A stretch of 64,000 bases of DNA from Caprimulgus europaeus (Eukaryota > Chordata > Aves > Caprimulgiformes > Caprimulgidae), in the NCBI GenBank assembly GCA_907165065.1, contig OU015551.1, positions 248,001 through 312,000 on the forward strand, in the 5' to 3' direction. The notes beneath the pieces are model-generated. The model saw only the letters and a program-made list of their open reading frames with translations. It was not told the DNA's origin and ran no database searches. Each line of letters begins with the position of its first letter. Within the stretch, counting starts at the first letter, position 1. Below are positions 26,801-41,800 of this stretch, in pieces. The position numbers were made by a program, and so were the translations under genes.

Positions 26801-29800
26801 GGCAGAAGCTGAAGATGCAGGCGGGGAGTTAACACATCCCTCCCTTGGCTGCAGGTGCGGCACCACATCCTGGGTGCAGCCTTCCCCAGGGAGCCGCGCT
26901 GCTGAGCCAGGACATGCCATGCTCAAATGTTTCCTTGACAACGCACCAGAAAAACGCTTACAGCACAGAAGCCCAATTACAGTGAGGAACAAGCAGGACA
27001 AGACCAGGGAAATGAAATTTTAAAAAGAACTGATTTGTTTTCTTGTCTCGGATCAGCTGCGTGTGGGGGAAAAAGAAAAAAAAAAGGGCAGTTTTGGAGA
27101 GCCCAGCCTGAACTGTTTGATACAGCTGACAAAAAAGCAAAACAAAACCTCATCAAGAGCAGCACACAAGAGCTGACACCCAGCAGCGGAAGAGGCTGCA
27201 CATTCAACTCTAATTATGCAATCCGGTGGGATGTGCAGGCGAACATCTGCTGGATGGGAAAGGTGCAGCCTTATCTGAACACAGTGTTCCTGCTCCCTTC
27301 CTCGCTGCTGGTCCCAGGAGGAGTGCAGGCTGGAACGACACACGCTCCCCGGCACGTCCCACACATCCCACGTGGGCAGGATGGGCAGAAAGGTGAGATG
27401 GTCCCAAGGTCAGGGACCCCGGCAGCAGCATTAGGGACGCCAGCCTCCTCCCAGTCTCTGGCTTCTCTCTCTATTACAACACACAAGTCCAACACTGCCT
27501 ACCAGAATTCACAGCAAAGCTTGATTAGGATTAGAGACAGCAAACATTGCACCAGGAAGCGTAACCCCTCCAGGCCAGAGACAGCTCTTGGTGCCTGCGA
27601 TGACAGCCAGGCACAGCAGCAGCAGGCTAAAACCACAATGCAAATTTAGAGTGAGGCCATAAAAGGCTGAAGGACTTTGAAGTCACATTCCTCACAATCA
27701 TCCAGAAGAGCCAGAGCAACATCCAGTTGCTCCCTTACCTTTGCTCAGGGGTAGGATAAACTCTGCATCCCCTACTAACAGGTCCCAACCCACGGACACT
27801 GCTCACTGGAGCATCTCCAGTGTGCTGGAAGAGCTGCAGTTCAGCAGTGAGAAGTCAGAGAACCTCCTGTTGCCTTTCTACTTGTGTTGCAAAAACATCG
27901 GGGACTTGAATGTAGCACATGACCCCAGGAGGCCCTTGGGACTCTTTTTGTGTGTTCAGATGGAGTTTTCAGCTGCCACAAGGCCCCAGAGAGCCATTTC
28001 CCAACCCCAGGTCCGAGAAGCACAAGACAGTTTTGTGAAGGCTTAGTCCAGATTTCACTTCCCTCCTTTGTTTTCTGAGCATTTCTCTCTCCCTGCCTGC
28101 AGGCTCTTGCCTGGAAGCAGGATTCAGCACTTTTAACTGGCATATTGTCCCACCTCTGCACAAGGAAAGGACGCTGGATAATCCTTATGCTGTTCTCCAA
28201 GTGCCGCTAATAACGGGGGAGAAGCATGAGCTGACTAATCCGAAGTTACACACTCTCACCAGAGCCAGAGCAGTTATTCTGCCCCAAATCCAGAGGGTTT
28301 GCAGTGAGGCATGACTCAGTGCCTTGACTGCACAAAGCTTAACGTCAGATCTCAGCATCTCCCGGCCAGGTAGGGATTAGTGCTGCTGGAGGTTCTTCTC
28401 CACCACCCAACCTTCATCAGCTCCCTTTGGAACTTGCCATCCCTGCAAGGCTGGTACCAGGCACGGGACAAGGAACTGGTGGCTGGAAAAAGGATGACTT
28501 CACTGCAGCCAATCTGAAACATTTTAAGCAGATAAATAGCACAGGATATCGTTACTGAGAGGGCAAAACTCCTTTAACCAGAGAGCAGGAGGACGCCTTT
28601 GCACAACACCAGCTTCATTCTCTTTACAACACTGCTGCTCTGCCATTCACTCCAAAGGATCTCAACATGTCTTGGGAGAGCACTAGCAAGTCTAAGAAGT
28701 CACTAAAGCTGCTTGTAGGAGCAGCATAGCAGATTCAATCAGCTTGCAATCTGCTGCTATTTGTGACAGTGACTAACTATCCTCCCTGTTTTATCTCCCA
28801 GCCCTTTCTCACAGAGGGTTCTGCAGCTAGACAAGGTCAGCACCTCTGATCCAGGAGAGATGGGTCACATTGTTTATCACTTCCATCGTTTAAAAGTGTC
28901 TTCCTACAGATGTTACTTGACAGAGAGGTTACTCCCCTTGCTTATTCACCATCAGTAATTATTCCCAGACTAAATTTCATTAAAATAGAAGAATACAACT
29001 TGAGAAAGATATCTGCCTCCCCAAATTTTCCATTTTCTGACCTTCTAAGAGGTGTGTGCAGTCCAGTTACTGCAGTCACAGCAGGTAAAGAAATCTACCT
29101 GAAGTTTCACAATAACTACCTAGCGCAGTACCAGGATATCCAGACGTTACCACAGCAAGCACAGCTTTAAAACGGTGGGAGCTCAACATCCCAACCAACA
29201 GCAAACTCCAAAGGGAAAACAGTTGTTTTGTCTGTGGGCTACCTTGCCCAAGTCATCCTGAAGATGTACCTGGGTTTTTAAATGAGTAAGGTATTTTCTG
29301 ATTTACTCTGTAGCCAAAGCTGCTCGGCTAAATCCTCTAAGATTTAATTCCACTCTTGCTAATGTCGCTTGACAGAGATTTTCTGGGGGTGCTCAAGCAC
29401 TGAAGACTTGAAAGGAGATTTCAGAACAGGGTCGTGTACAACATGCGTCACTAGATGTAAAGTCCCTTTACTAGGCTGCTCCGTCAGGTTGAGTAAACTC
29501 TCCTTCACAAAACACTTCCAGGTTTCCACCGTGCTGCTGACAATGCTGCAACACGAGCACGTACCCACAGATTTGCACTGTAACACCGAAAACGAGGGCT
29601 GGGTGGGAGGGGAGGTGGGGGACATCTGTAACTTCTACCTGTTCCAAGAACAGATGTCAAGGCAAAAGCATTGGGTTGAATTTCTGGATCTGTTTGGAGC
29701 GTGGGTTTGTGATACAGCCCCTCAAAGAGCACATCCTCTGCAATTCAGATGTAGGGATACAGCCCCTCAAAGAGCACATCCTCTGCAATTCAGATGTAGG

Positions 29801-32800
29801 GATACAGCCCCTCAAAGAGCACATCCTCTGTGCAATTCAGATGTAGTTTCCAAGCTGACCAGGCCCCACTAAAAACACGTGGTTAAAAAGACACGACAGG
29901 ACAAGCGGAACAGTGGCACACCTTTGTTTGAGAGATCCACTTCTAAATAAATCTAAGCTTTTCCTGTGGTAACAACTGGAAATTGAAGCTCTCCAGCTGC
30001 ATACCTCTCACCTAAGCGTTAGGCACCAAGCTATGAGAGATTTCTTGGCCTTATTCAAAATTAACCACCCTGACTTGCAAGTGGCAGAAGGCCAGGTCTG
30101 GCTGGCGTGTTGCTGCTTCTCAGCAGCGTCCCCTCTGCCCTCGTCCCTGCCACCCGTGCCCTCTTCCTGCACAGGCAACACAGATTTCGCATGACCCATC
30201 CAAACCCTACAGCAAGTCACTGTGAGGGCTACCCAGCTCTTCAGGAGCACACTCTGCCCAGTCCATCCCAGATACTGCCAATCCTACCTCTCTCTGGACC
30301 TGCCAACACCTCCGAGGGTGCTGGTACCCAGGAGGGACACCAAGCCCCCAGTCCTCCTCTCCTCCATCAGAGCTCAGTGAGCAAACGTCCCCTGCAGCAG
30401 TGGCAGCTGCTTGAGACAGCCCATGGAGACTGAGGAGGGGCATCTAGGGCAAAAGACTGGAGCATCTACCATATGAGGAAAGGCTGGAAGAGCTGGGTCT
30501 TTTTAGCCTGGAGAAGAGGAGGCTGAGGGGGGATCTCATCAATGCTGATAAATATCTAAAGGATGGGCGTCAGGAGGATGGGGCCAGACTCTTCTCAGTG
30601 GTGTCCAGTGACAGGACAAGGGGCAATGGTCACAAACTGGAAAACAAGAGGTTCAGCCTAAATGTAAGGAAATACTTCTTTACTGTGAGGGTGACAGAGC
30701 ATTGGAACAGGCTGCCAAGAGAAGCTGTAGAGTCTCCAGCTCTGGAGATATTAAAACCTGGACATGTTCCTCTGTGATCTACTCAAGGTGACCCTGCTCT
30801 AGCAGGGTGGGTTGGACTAGATGATCTTCAGAGGTCCCTTCCAACCCCTACTATTCCACGTCTGTAAAAGCTGCTGAGGCAAGGTGGGGGGGGGCTGTAG
30901 GTTAAGAATAAATTTAAATTATTGCTCACCACCATGTTCTTTTCCCACCTGCCTTCTGGTGTCTGTGACTAGAATCTTTCGGTCAGGTGCTCCTGCTCTG
31001 CTCTAACAAAGGCACCTGAACAGATGGAACAAAACAAGCCACAGCAGAACAAGCTCAAAAGAGGAAGTGTGCTGCCAAAAAACTGTAGTTTCAGCAAGTA
31101 GTATCTCCTCTCTCTGGGATCCTGGCTGTAGCACAGCAGCTAGTAACTCAGCTACCAGCTGAAAATAAGTTACCTAAAAATAACAAAATTTTAAAAAAAC
31201 ACTTCTAAAGCTCTTAGTACAAAACACAAACAGATAAGACACACACAGACAGCAGGAAGAGGTAACCTGGTGCCTATGCTGGACCACAGGGGTGTTTCAG
31301 TTGCATTACGCTGCCGATCACGGACAGACTCCTCCAACACAGGTAACCACAAGCTGAAGGACAGGCTCTTTCTGGCACAGATCTGCAGAGCTTGTTCAAA
31401 AGCTTGGGCAGTAAAGCAGCTTCTCCAACCCAGTGGGGAGGATTTGCACTTGGGAGGCTTAGCCAGGCATTTGTTACTTCTATTTAACCAAGTGCAGCTA
31501 TGTCCATTTATTTACTCATCTGGGAACAAGCTCTACTCCAAGCTCTGTACGGGTACGTGTCCAAACTAAAGATGCAAAAGAACAAAGAGCAAAATCCAAA
31601 AGAGCACTTGGGCTCCCAAAGTGCTGCACAGGCAGAGCTGAGGCGCTGGTTATCCCTGAAGGCACCCTGGGTGCCGAGAACACTTCATTTCTGGCACTGT
31701 TTTCCCAGAGGCTGCTGCAGATGTTCATACCCAGCTCAGCCACAAGCAGCACCACTGTTGGGTACCTGGAAGAATGGAGACCATGGTCATTGCTGAGAGT
31801 TGTGCACCAGGCAAGTGTTGTGCACTTGCACAGGAGACAGACGTGGTCGAGGTCTTTCTGAAGTGATTTTGTGGATTCTAGGACGTGTTTGACAGCAGAC
31901 TGTTATTAGGTGAAAGAAAACAAGTTCCTGTGCAGCTGAACCACAGCCAGCTGGGTCAGCTCCTTTCCCAGCCTTCCAGAGCCCCTAGCTCTTGGGCTGT
32001 GAACCTTGGAGCAGCTGTGCTCCAGTGAGAGAGTGGAGGAGGAAAAGCATTCATTTACCACAGAAAGGTACAAGTGAACAACTTCGGGCTGCAAAGACAA
32101 GTGAACATCCCAGCTAGAGCCTGGTCTGGCTGGCCACACGGCTCATACAGGTGCATTGATGTAACCGTGTTGAGGTGCAACTGGAAACAACTTCTGGTCT
32201 CAAAGGTCCTACAAACAAGAGTCCTGAACCATGAACAACTTAACTGCTGAGCCCTTCTCAGGGCTTCATTCAACATCGGCCTGACAGGAGGAAAAACTGA
32301 GGCTGCCTTATGAAGAACGGGTATAGAATAAAGCAATTCAAGACAGCAACATCAAGTGAACTTCAGTCTAGCATTTCTGAACTACACAGAAGAATCTCAC
32401 AGGATCTTTAATAGAGTTTGCTAAGATTTTTGTAAAACTTGAAATGAAGTAGTTCCTCTGAACCATACACAAGGCTAGACCAGCCAACACACTGCCACTG
32501 ACTCGCACGGGATGGCACCATCTGCTCCTGCCTTTGGAGAGAAACAGAAACCACAGTCAGGCATGCACACAACATACCTTCACCCTGGAAAGCATCTGCA
32601 GGAAGACAACCCAGCCTCTTGCTCAGGTTCCCCTCCCTACTCAGCTGGTAGCTGCTGGCTCTCTGTTTTACGGTGGTGGCACGCATTGTGGGGTGGGAGG
32701 AGGAGAGACAGGCGTGGGCGGGAGCACTGGCCAACAGCTACCTAACAGCTCTCCATGGCGAATGAAGGATACACAGAGCTGGCCTGGGAAGTCCCGTGGC

Positions 32801-35800
32801 TTAAACTCTACATTTCCTGGCTCCCAACCCAGCAATCTCCTTCCAGGTCAGATGGCTCAAGCCTACAGATCTGTACCCACCACGCAGTGGGGCTTCTCCA
32901 GCCTCACCAGGGAGACTGTAACAGCCGAGTCATTTCTGCAAAGCACACCAAAGTGGAAGTTAGAAGGCTTAAAGCAGCCAAGTTCAATGGCTTTCCAAGG
33001 GAAGAGAAAAAGGCAGGTCTGATGAAGCAGAACCATCCCACAGATACTGTGACACCATTTCAGGAGGGACCTGACCAAGCTCTGAAGTTCTGGATGGGGC
33101 AATGCTTCTCGGCTTCCTCTTCACCAAAACGGGTGCATTGGTTTTGCTAGAACTTACAGGCTAGCCGTAAGGCAAGGGACGTGTGGAGACCATTGTCTTG
33201 GCTAGTCAAAGCAACCAAAAGCAGGAACTCTAATAGAAAACATTAAGTAACAGGCAGCACTTGCCACTTCTGCCTGTAATTCCCTTTAGATGAGCAGCTG
33301 CCATCCAGCCACACCTTATCCCTCCCCCCGTGGGCCTTGCATTAAGTAGGTTTTTATTCCACCTCACCCTTACCGATGACGTTGTTATTCACACCACCTA
33401 GAAGGAAAACTTGCATTTAAATTTCATTTCTTCAGATACTGTAGAAACCCACCTCGTCCCTCTATGCTACAATTTGCTCCTCATGCTGGTCACTTCCAGC
33501 CTTCTTGCACTCCCAGTTTTCAGTTTAGAAAAATGATTCAAAATAAAACCAACCTTCGTGCTTCAAAACCTGGGAGTTTGGGAAGCCACAGCATCTCCCT
33601 AAGATCAGTTATAAACCTTAAATCTCAATACTTGGTGGAAGCTCCTGCATTGCCATCCTATCATTACAAAATCAGAGCTTGCATGTATTAAATGAAGTTC
33701 CTCCCAAATTACCACATTCCTCACAGCTGATGGAGCCTTGACAAGCAGTTCACTACCAGCACTGCATCTCAGGAAGGTCTGCAATTTAATGCCAGCCTCT
33801 ACTGGCCAGCTTTGCACTTGGTACATGATGGGCAACCCAGTTTATTATATAAAAGTGACAGATAAGGCAATTGCTATCTTTAACTGAAATAAAACTGTCC
33901 TGTCAGACAAACTACACAGTCCTTTTGCTTTGATTTAAAGACAGACCCACGTTTATCGCGACTTCGAGGCTCTTTGCAAGGGATCTGCAGCAAAGATCCC
34001 AGTTACACACGGGAAATGCATGGGGCTGGTCTGCAAAGAAGCCACAGATGCAATTACCAGTTTCAGGATGTTCACTCCTCCAGTTTCTCATTTTCTGTAA
34101 CAAGCATTTTCTGGCATTACCAGTCTAGAAGCCTCCTTCCCAAAAGAGCATCCCAGATAGTTAACCCACCAGTGACTCCTACTTAATACCAAAATGAAAA
34201 CAAATATCCAACCCTCTGAGACCCAGGTGGAGAAAGACCACGTCATCATTTCTCTTCCATCAAAATTAATTTAAGCCTGAAGAGATGCTGGTTTGAGAAG
34301 AAGCATCCTGGAATTAAAAAAAAAAAAAAAGAAGCCAACCCAGTATGAATATCAAAAGCTACAAATTGTAGCACAATATGCACTCCCTAGAAAAACTTAA
34401 TTATCTTGTAGCATAAGCTAGCATTATAGGAAAAAAAGCAGTAAATTAAGCAAAGGCAATTGCTAGCCTTCCAGATTTCAGTTCTGATCACTGAACAAAC
34501 AGTTCTTGCCAACACAAAAATTACCCCATAACATGTGCTATTTAAACCCACAAACAATCACCACCTGTTGGGTCAAACTGAAAAATTTTGCCTTATTTTT
34601 GAATTCCATCTAGGCAAGTGTTTGCCCTGCAAATGTAGAGCACATCACTTAACACTGACAAGTACAGCTTCAAGACGGTATAATTTTCTGCTGTCTTTGT
34701 TCCAGCTTCGAAGTTAGGGACTATTTTACATCTCCATAGTTTGCATTTCTGCCAGCAAATTCTATGCCGTTTTGTACACTGCCTCCCATCAACTCACAAA
34801 CAGGCAGATGGTGAGAGCAGCACCGAACACACACAGAAAAGAAAACTGTCATTTTAAAGATGACACCCATTTAAAAGTGACATTTAAAGAGAAGACAAGT
34901 GGTTTCAGTTATTACATCTGCCCTCTTGGCAGTCCATAGGACTTCTGATCAAATCTCCCCTTCCTCTTGGCGCAGAGATGCACGCTGCAGAATCGGCTGC
35001 ATGGACAGAAATTGTGAAATCAAGAAATTGGGAGAGAAAACCAAGTTTCACATCAGCATCTCCAGGGAGTGACTGACTGCATGAAGTGCCATCAGGCACA
35101 CATTCAGGGAAGGAACACTCAGCCAGATGATGATTTTAGCCAGCTGCCTCCCTTTGAAAGATGCAGTAATGGACAATTTTGCCTAAAAAAACCCCAGAAA
35201 TGTGGCCCATCAGATGCGTAGAGACACTACAGAAAGAGAACTACTGCAGCACCTCTGTCGTCAGCTGCTGTGTCCTGCCCACACCAGAGGCTGTGGTAAG
35301 ATTTTGCTTATGCTGCTGCCCAGGTCACAGAGAGCACTGAACACAAGGGAGCACTAGGACACGGGCCAGTTTTCTGTCTTATGAGAGCGGTTAGCAAAGA
35401 ATCATCACTTCTGCCTCGCGTTTCACCCTCCCTCCCTCACAGTAACCAGCACAGCCAGCGCCGTCGGAGTCGCAGAGCCAGCGTGAGCTTCGGTCCCAAC
35501 TCAGCTGGGTGTCCTCCAGGGAGGAACCAGGCACCCGGCTGGCAGCAATGGGAGACTCCAGCCAATCGCCTTTATTTGACTTTGTAAAACGGAAACTGAT
35601 GTTTCTAGGCCTTATGCCAAGCCTGAAGGTTTTTCTTCAGTCCCTCAGATCTTCAGGATCTCGAGTAAAATCAATGGACATCAGAGACAACACTTCACCA
35701 AAGTTGGGCTGCCGGCTTCTGGGTGGCCAGAAGCTGACCCACTTTGGACAAAGTGGTAATGAAATTACAAAATTATTCCACACAAAACCAAGTAGGGTCT

Positions 35801-38800
35801 AAAGGGCAGAAAACCAGCCACGTCCCACCTCAGCTGCTGTAGCCCCCGAGACCTTGCCAAGCGTATCAAGGCAGTAAGCAAGAGGGATGTGCTGCTGCTG
35901 GTGCTTCCATTGCTGATGTGCACCTTGATAAGATGGGCTGGTTTAAGGCACAGCAGCCTGCCATGAGCCTTGCAGTACTTTGGAGATGCTTCTTGAGCTT
36001 TGGAATGATTTTACAAAATCTCTCAAAACTTGCCAATTACATTAAAATATTTCTCAAGTGCTGCAAACCCTTTGTGAGCTTTAACGACGCGCCAACCAAA
36101 ATTGCTCACAACACTCAGGTTGCTCAAATTGGTGCCAAGTGGACTTAATTACCTGAGCTTGTACAGACCTGAATGAAAAATGAAAATCCATATGCAACCC
36201 TTCTGAACCAAATGCTAATCACTGGAGGGCTGAAAGGACTATAGTGTTAGAAAGGTGTTTATACAGGCATTCACACAATAACTGAAGCAATACTGTAACT
36301 GCACTGCTGCCCAACTTCAACTGGAAAAAAGCAAGTAAATAACTAAGAACTCAGGAGGATGCTGTTTAAACAGAATCAGTTCCACCCACAAAAATTCCAC
36401 TCTAAAAAACCTTGAAGTCATTCATTTAATGCACAGAAATAACACTATTCTGCTCTACCATTAGAGAGATTTTTTTTTTTTTTTTAGGTAGGTAATATAC
36501 TAGGAGAAAAGCTTGCAAAGATCACAAAATGCTCCAAAAGTAGAAAGCAGCAAAGCAAAGGTTCTCCCACCTCACTGCTGCTCTGCGGCACACCCGGCCA
36601 GGGCTCTCTCCCACCCCACAGGAAGGGGAGGAAGAGCAGCAGATCTGGTTCAGTAGGGGACACGATGATCTCAAAGGTCTTTTCCAACCAGGCAATTCTA
36701 TGATTTTTAGATGACCTGCTTAAAATATGAGGTAGCATCACTTTTATTCTTCCTATCCCATTCCGCCCTATCCTTCCTGCCCCACATAGGGCTGGGCAGG
36801 ACACCCTCTGCTCAGGTGACACACACACATGGAGTGCATCCAGCCTTAACCAGAGAGGCAGAAATTAAGTTTGTGCATCAAGCATGAGCTCACAAGGGAC
36901 TGACTGTACAAATTATGCTCTTTTAATGGAGATTATGTGCATTTTCCGTCTCAGTCCTCAACTCCATCAGCCAACTTCACTGGTCTCAGTGGCTGTCTTA
37001 GCCCCTGGAGACCTGGACCTTCACTTACCTGGGTGACAGAACTTAAAGCAGCAACCGAGAATCGCAAACTTCAAGGGAAGAAAAGAAAAAGTATAACCAG
37101 CAATTTAAACAACATCTTCCCAGGCAGCAAATGAAAGGGCAAAATAATCTTGACTAATTCTACTCTTGCAGAATCATAACATGGTCACCAGCACGGTCTG
37201 ACACATTCAAACACCCATTCTGAAGAGCAGCATTCTGATGTGTCCAGAGTTTGAGTTACACTAAGTCTCGTCAAAAACCCACATGAACCCAGCTACCCGG
37301 TCTCAAAAGCAGCAGATCTCTTTGCCTCCTATGGAAAAAACAAACCAGCTGGGGAATTACTCTGAATTACTAACTGCAGTGTAAGAGTAGGGACCTGACT
37401 GGCTCCCAGCCCAGCACTACCCCTCCTCTGCTGCCTTTCCTCTGAGAGGTCAGTGCTGGTTGAAGTCAGAGCACTACCAGATCTTCTGGAAAATAAATTA
37501 GGAAGTGTCTACCATGGTACAGGAACATAGAGAATTTGAATTTGAGAAGTCAGTAGTTTGACAGAGATTCAACAGAGAAAGCATTGCCAAGTTTAAACGA
37601 AGAGTTTTTAACTGCTCTGGCTGCACAGACCCTCAAAGCACAGAACTAATTTTGCAGGAGCCATCAAGTCCCATGGGAGAGCATTGCTCAGCAACAGCTA
37701 CCGCAGGCACCAACGGGACCCCTGCAAACCCAGAACGCAGCAGCAGCAAAGTCTTAACAGTGGCAGCCAGAGCACAGGGCAGAAGCCAAATTAAACATCA
37801 TTCCCCTGCATGGCTAGGAGAGATTTAACAGTATGCAGTGAAGTGAAAATCAGCATCTGAGCTACTTGGCATTTTGACCAGCACCAAGCTCCCCACCAGC
37901 CCACGTCACCAATGGTACCGTCCCAACAGCACACTGCCATGTTTTACTGACTGCAAACAAGGCAAAGCTGCCCTCGTTTGATAATCCCTTAATTCCTCTG
38001 AGTTCAGGAGATTGAGCTATTTCACACAAAACAAAGACATGAGCTTATTGCATGTGGTGTTCCCATGCTCAGTTAATCTCCAGGCCCTTTCAGAAGCAGC
38101 AGCGAATCCGCCCAGGTTGGTCTTGTGACAAACCCAGGCTGTGACCTGGTTCCTCTGCCGGATCCACAGGTGCCCTGTGCAGCAGGAGCAGGTACAGGTG
38201 TGCTCCCAGCCACGGGCCCTTCCTTTCCAAACACCACTCATGCAACAGGCAGGTCTGCCACGGTGTAGATACCAGAGAAGCAAACAGCTGGTTTCCAACT
38301 TCTCTCTTCTCCCAGAAAGTCTTTCCCACCCTCTCCCAACAGCAATTACTGACGAGAGAACATGCAGATTCTGTTAATTACAGAGATGAAGACTGTGCCC
38401 CCTCCATGAGTCTGCAGTGCTTTATATTCCTCACACTGAATGCAAACTGTACAGGCAGGGACTGGTCATCATAAGATTCATTTTCTGCAACTCCAGATCT
38501 CATGGCTACAAAGCTGTGCACTTATCCAGAGGAATGGTTCTTGTAACAGTCACTGGCCAGAGACGCAACTGCACAGAACATGCAATCTCCATGCTATAAA
38601 ATAATGCTGTGATTCTTCAAATCTCCATTATTCCAGCCCATTTCTGTGTTACAGCAAATATTTAAGAGAGCCTTCACATTACAGACTGGCTCTCTAGTTG
38701 TACACATTTGAATTTTTTAAACAGAATTAGGGAAGAGTGGTGGTTTTACTGTATTCAAAGAAAGCTGGAAGAGAACCAAAGCGCCTAACTCATGCAGAGG

Positions 38801-41800
38801 AAGATTCTCAGCCTCTCCCCAGAGTTGTGAGATGATGAAACGAGTCGTGGTTAGCAGTGACCAGCAGCAGCAGACGGGCTGTGAACACCAGGGCGACTGA
38901 ACACACCGGAGCCTCCAGATTTCCTCACCGCTGCGGCACGCGCTCTGACTCAGCTGGGTTATTCACCACAAGCCAGTGCAAAACCCACACGTAAGCTGGG
39001 GAAGCCACAAGAATATATGACAGAAGACGACATTTAATTAGGGGTTGACAGCATTTTCTGCTTAAATACGTGGGTGAGAAGAGATGAAGTGACAGAAAAG
39101 CTGCTCCAATCACTTTTAGCTTTTTAATTACAGAAAACATTTCACAGAAAGTCCTGAGGTTAACTCAGTGACTGGCAACACTGGAAAACTCAAACAAGTG
39201 CCAGGCTGCTTAGGAACAGAGGATTTCTAAGTCCTAGCTAAAGAATGGAAAACCCCAACGTTACCTTAGTATTACTGGCTCTTGTAGGGGTGCTTGGAGA
39301 GGCCAGGCTCCCCTCCAGGGACTCAGTTTGCTGGTTATCCAGAGAGGGGTGGAGAGCATGGGAAAGCCAGCAGCAGCTTTTCCTTTAGGCATGCAGCTTC
39401 CTGGCTGGGCAGGTGAGCATCGCCGGGCTGCGCTGCCGAGGTGGTCAGTGCTGATAAGGATGAAGACAAAACTCACTTCACACAGGCCACCAGTTTTAGT
39501 TTTTTACATGACCTTCTTTGTTGTCTCATTTCAGCATCCAACAGCCTTTTGTTTCCACTCTCTCACAGTGCCTTGATTTACCTGTCTGCTGCACTCCTGG
39601 TGTCTCAGCGCCACGCAGCAGAAGGGATGGGCAGAGCCGGGCAGGCAGGGGCTCAGCACGGCTTCATCACAGCATCCTTCCCCTCAGAGGAAAACACAAG
39701 CGGCTTCACTTGCTTGTTGGATGACCACGGAGCAGTGCACTATCAGTAAGCAGCAAATGCAGAGAGGGCACTTGTGCCAGGAGTTCTGCTTTGCCAAAAG
39801 CTTATAGAAAATGATGATATTTTGCTCCTTTGAGCTTCTGCACCAGCCACAGACAGGTTTAGAAATTATGAAATGGCACACAGAGGTATTGTCTCGTTAG
39901 CAGCTCCTTATTGGGAGCCCACACCAAACAACTAGGGCTTTGCATCTGCATAATGCTTTAAAAATAGCTTCTGCCCAGCCCTACAGACACGATCACAGAT
40001 GTCCAGTCCAATCTGACTAAGAAATTCTGTTCTTGGGCACATTCACAAGGCGACCCAGCCTGCAGGCCTAGAAGGCAACAGCTTGGGAGATTGCTGAAAG
40101 GAAGTGACACTGTCAGCTGGGTCATTAAACAACTTAAAGGGAACTATCAGAAATTTTGGTTAGAAACCTGGAAAGACTTAATGGGAAACAAAAAACCCGC
40201 CACCTAGTCCTCCTTCTACTGTTGTGCTGCTATTTATGAGTTCAAACATGCAGTCATCCCTCTCCCTGCATGTGCATCTTCCAGAAAAGGAAGTGCCAAG
40301 CCCTCCACTTTAAACTTTCCAGGGTATAGAGACCATGCCTCAAAACCAGCAGCCTGCTCCGATACCCGCTGCTCCTGCCAGCTCCCCTGGCACTGCAGGC
40401 TCTGGGGAAGATCCGGGTGGGTGCACCCATGGGATCAGGAGGGTCAGACCCACTTTGGCTCCTGTTTTCCCACAGCCAGGCTGCAAGAGAGAGCATTTCC
40501 CACAAGCAACGTGACCAGCAGCTCTGTCCCCGCAATGCTGGTGGGAGCGATGCGTGTGAGCCAGCCTGCTGAAGGTCACTCCCACCTAAGCACAGCCAAA
40601 CCCTCCTTGCACTGGAAGCTAGCACACACTTCCCACTCCAACTCTGCTTCCAACATCCCTCAGTGCAGTGCAAAAGGTGCAACATTTTCTGACTTGCAAG
40701 TTAATTATTCCCACACAACACCTGCAGTTCCCATACACACAGATGGGAACTGACCTTGTGCCAGTGAGGGTCCCAGAGAGCACGTGGGTACCACAGACAC
40801 GTTGTGAGCAAGGCACCTGCCAGGCCCCTACAGATTAATCCTGCTCTACAGGAATAAGCTTGGCAGCCCCAAAAGATGAATGGGAATAATCAAAAGCGAC
40901 ACAGATGTAAGCAGCGTGCGATGGGAAGGGCTCTGAGCTCTGTCAGGGCATTGCTCAGCCGTGGCAGAGCTATTTCTGGGCTCGACAGGCGACTGAAAGA
41001 CGCGCTCATGAAGAAAGCAAATACTGGAATTCCTGCTGCTGCTTTTCAGGCTGCAACCACCTTATATGGGAAAATCATATTTAATAAGATTGTGCATCTG
41101 GCGAGAGCCCATAATGGTCATGTCAGTGAATCACTCCAATAATCGTTCCCAAATTATGCGCTGCTCATGCTAAACCCACTCAGGTCATTCCCTGAGGGGC
41201 CCTTCTGGAGAGGCCCAGCGAGCTTCCCAAGTGGGACACGGCAGCAGCAGCTCTGCCAGCCACAGATCCAGCAGCAGCCTAACAGGCTATTATATACAGG
41301 TCAATGCCAAATGCTAGTTAATGAAAATTAGATTAATCATTCTTCATCCTGGGTTCTCAGGGATTCATTCTCCAGCCTGTCCTGACACCAATACGGACTG
41401 GCTCAGCATCCTTCGTGGCAGTGCCCAGATCTCCCTGATGTGCAAACACTGCCCTTCACAGCTCCCAGGCCCCATCATTCCAGCTTCTCTATTTGTTTCC
41501 AGCCAATTCACATCTTAAAGGACAATTAATTTGCCAGAGCAGCCTGAATTCTATTTTCATTGTTTTCCTCCTTCCCTGCAGCTGAGCTGTGACTTACTGA
41601 CTGTGAAGTAACTGCAGGCTCTCTGAAGTTCAAGTTGTAGGGTGCTTTTCTGTCTGGTTTTGCCCAGCTGACTCCCTCTGTCATCATCGTCCCTAGCACC
41701 ATTTCACGGGAAAGATGCATGTGACATCCAGCTAAGCTGTGAACCATAATCATGCTGGGGATGATGTTTGCATTTGATTTTTCCTCAAGCTGATAAGCTC

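Noticed and set aside
29369-29872. 167-codon plus-strand frame containing a 15-residue repeat
   Set aside because: The repeat comes from a non-coding 45-bp tandem array. No splice sites, conserved domain or promoter support it.
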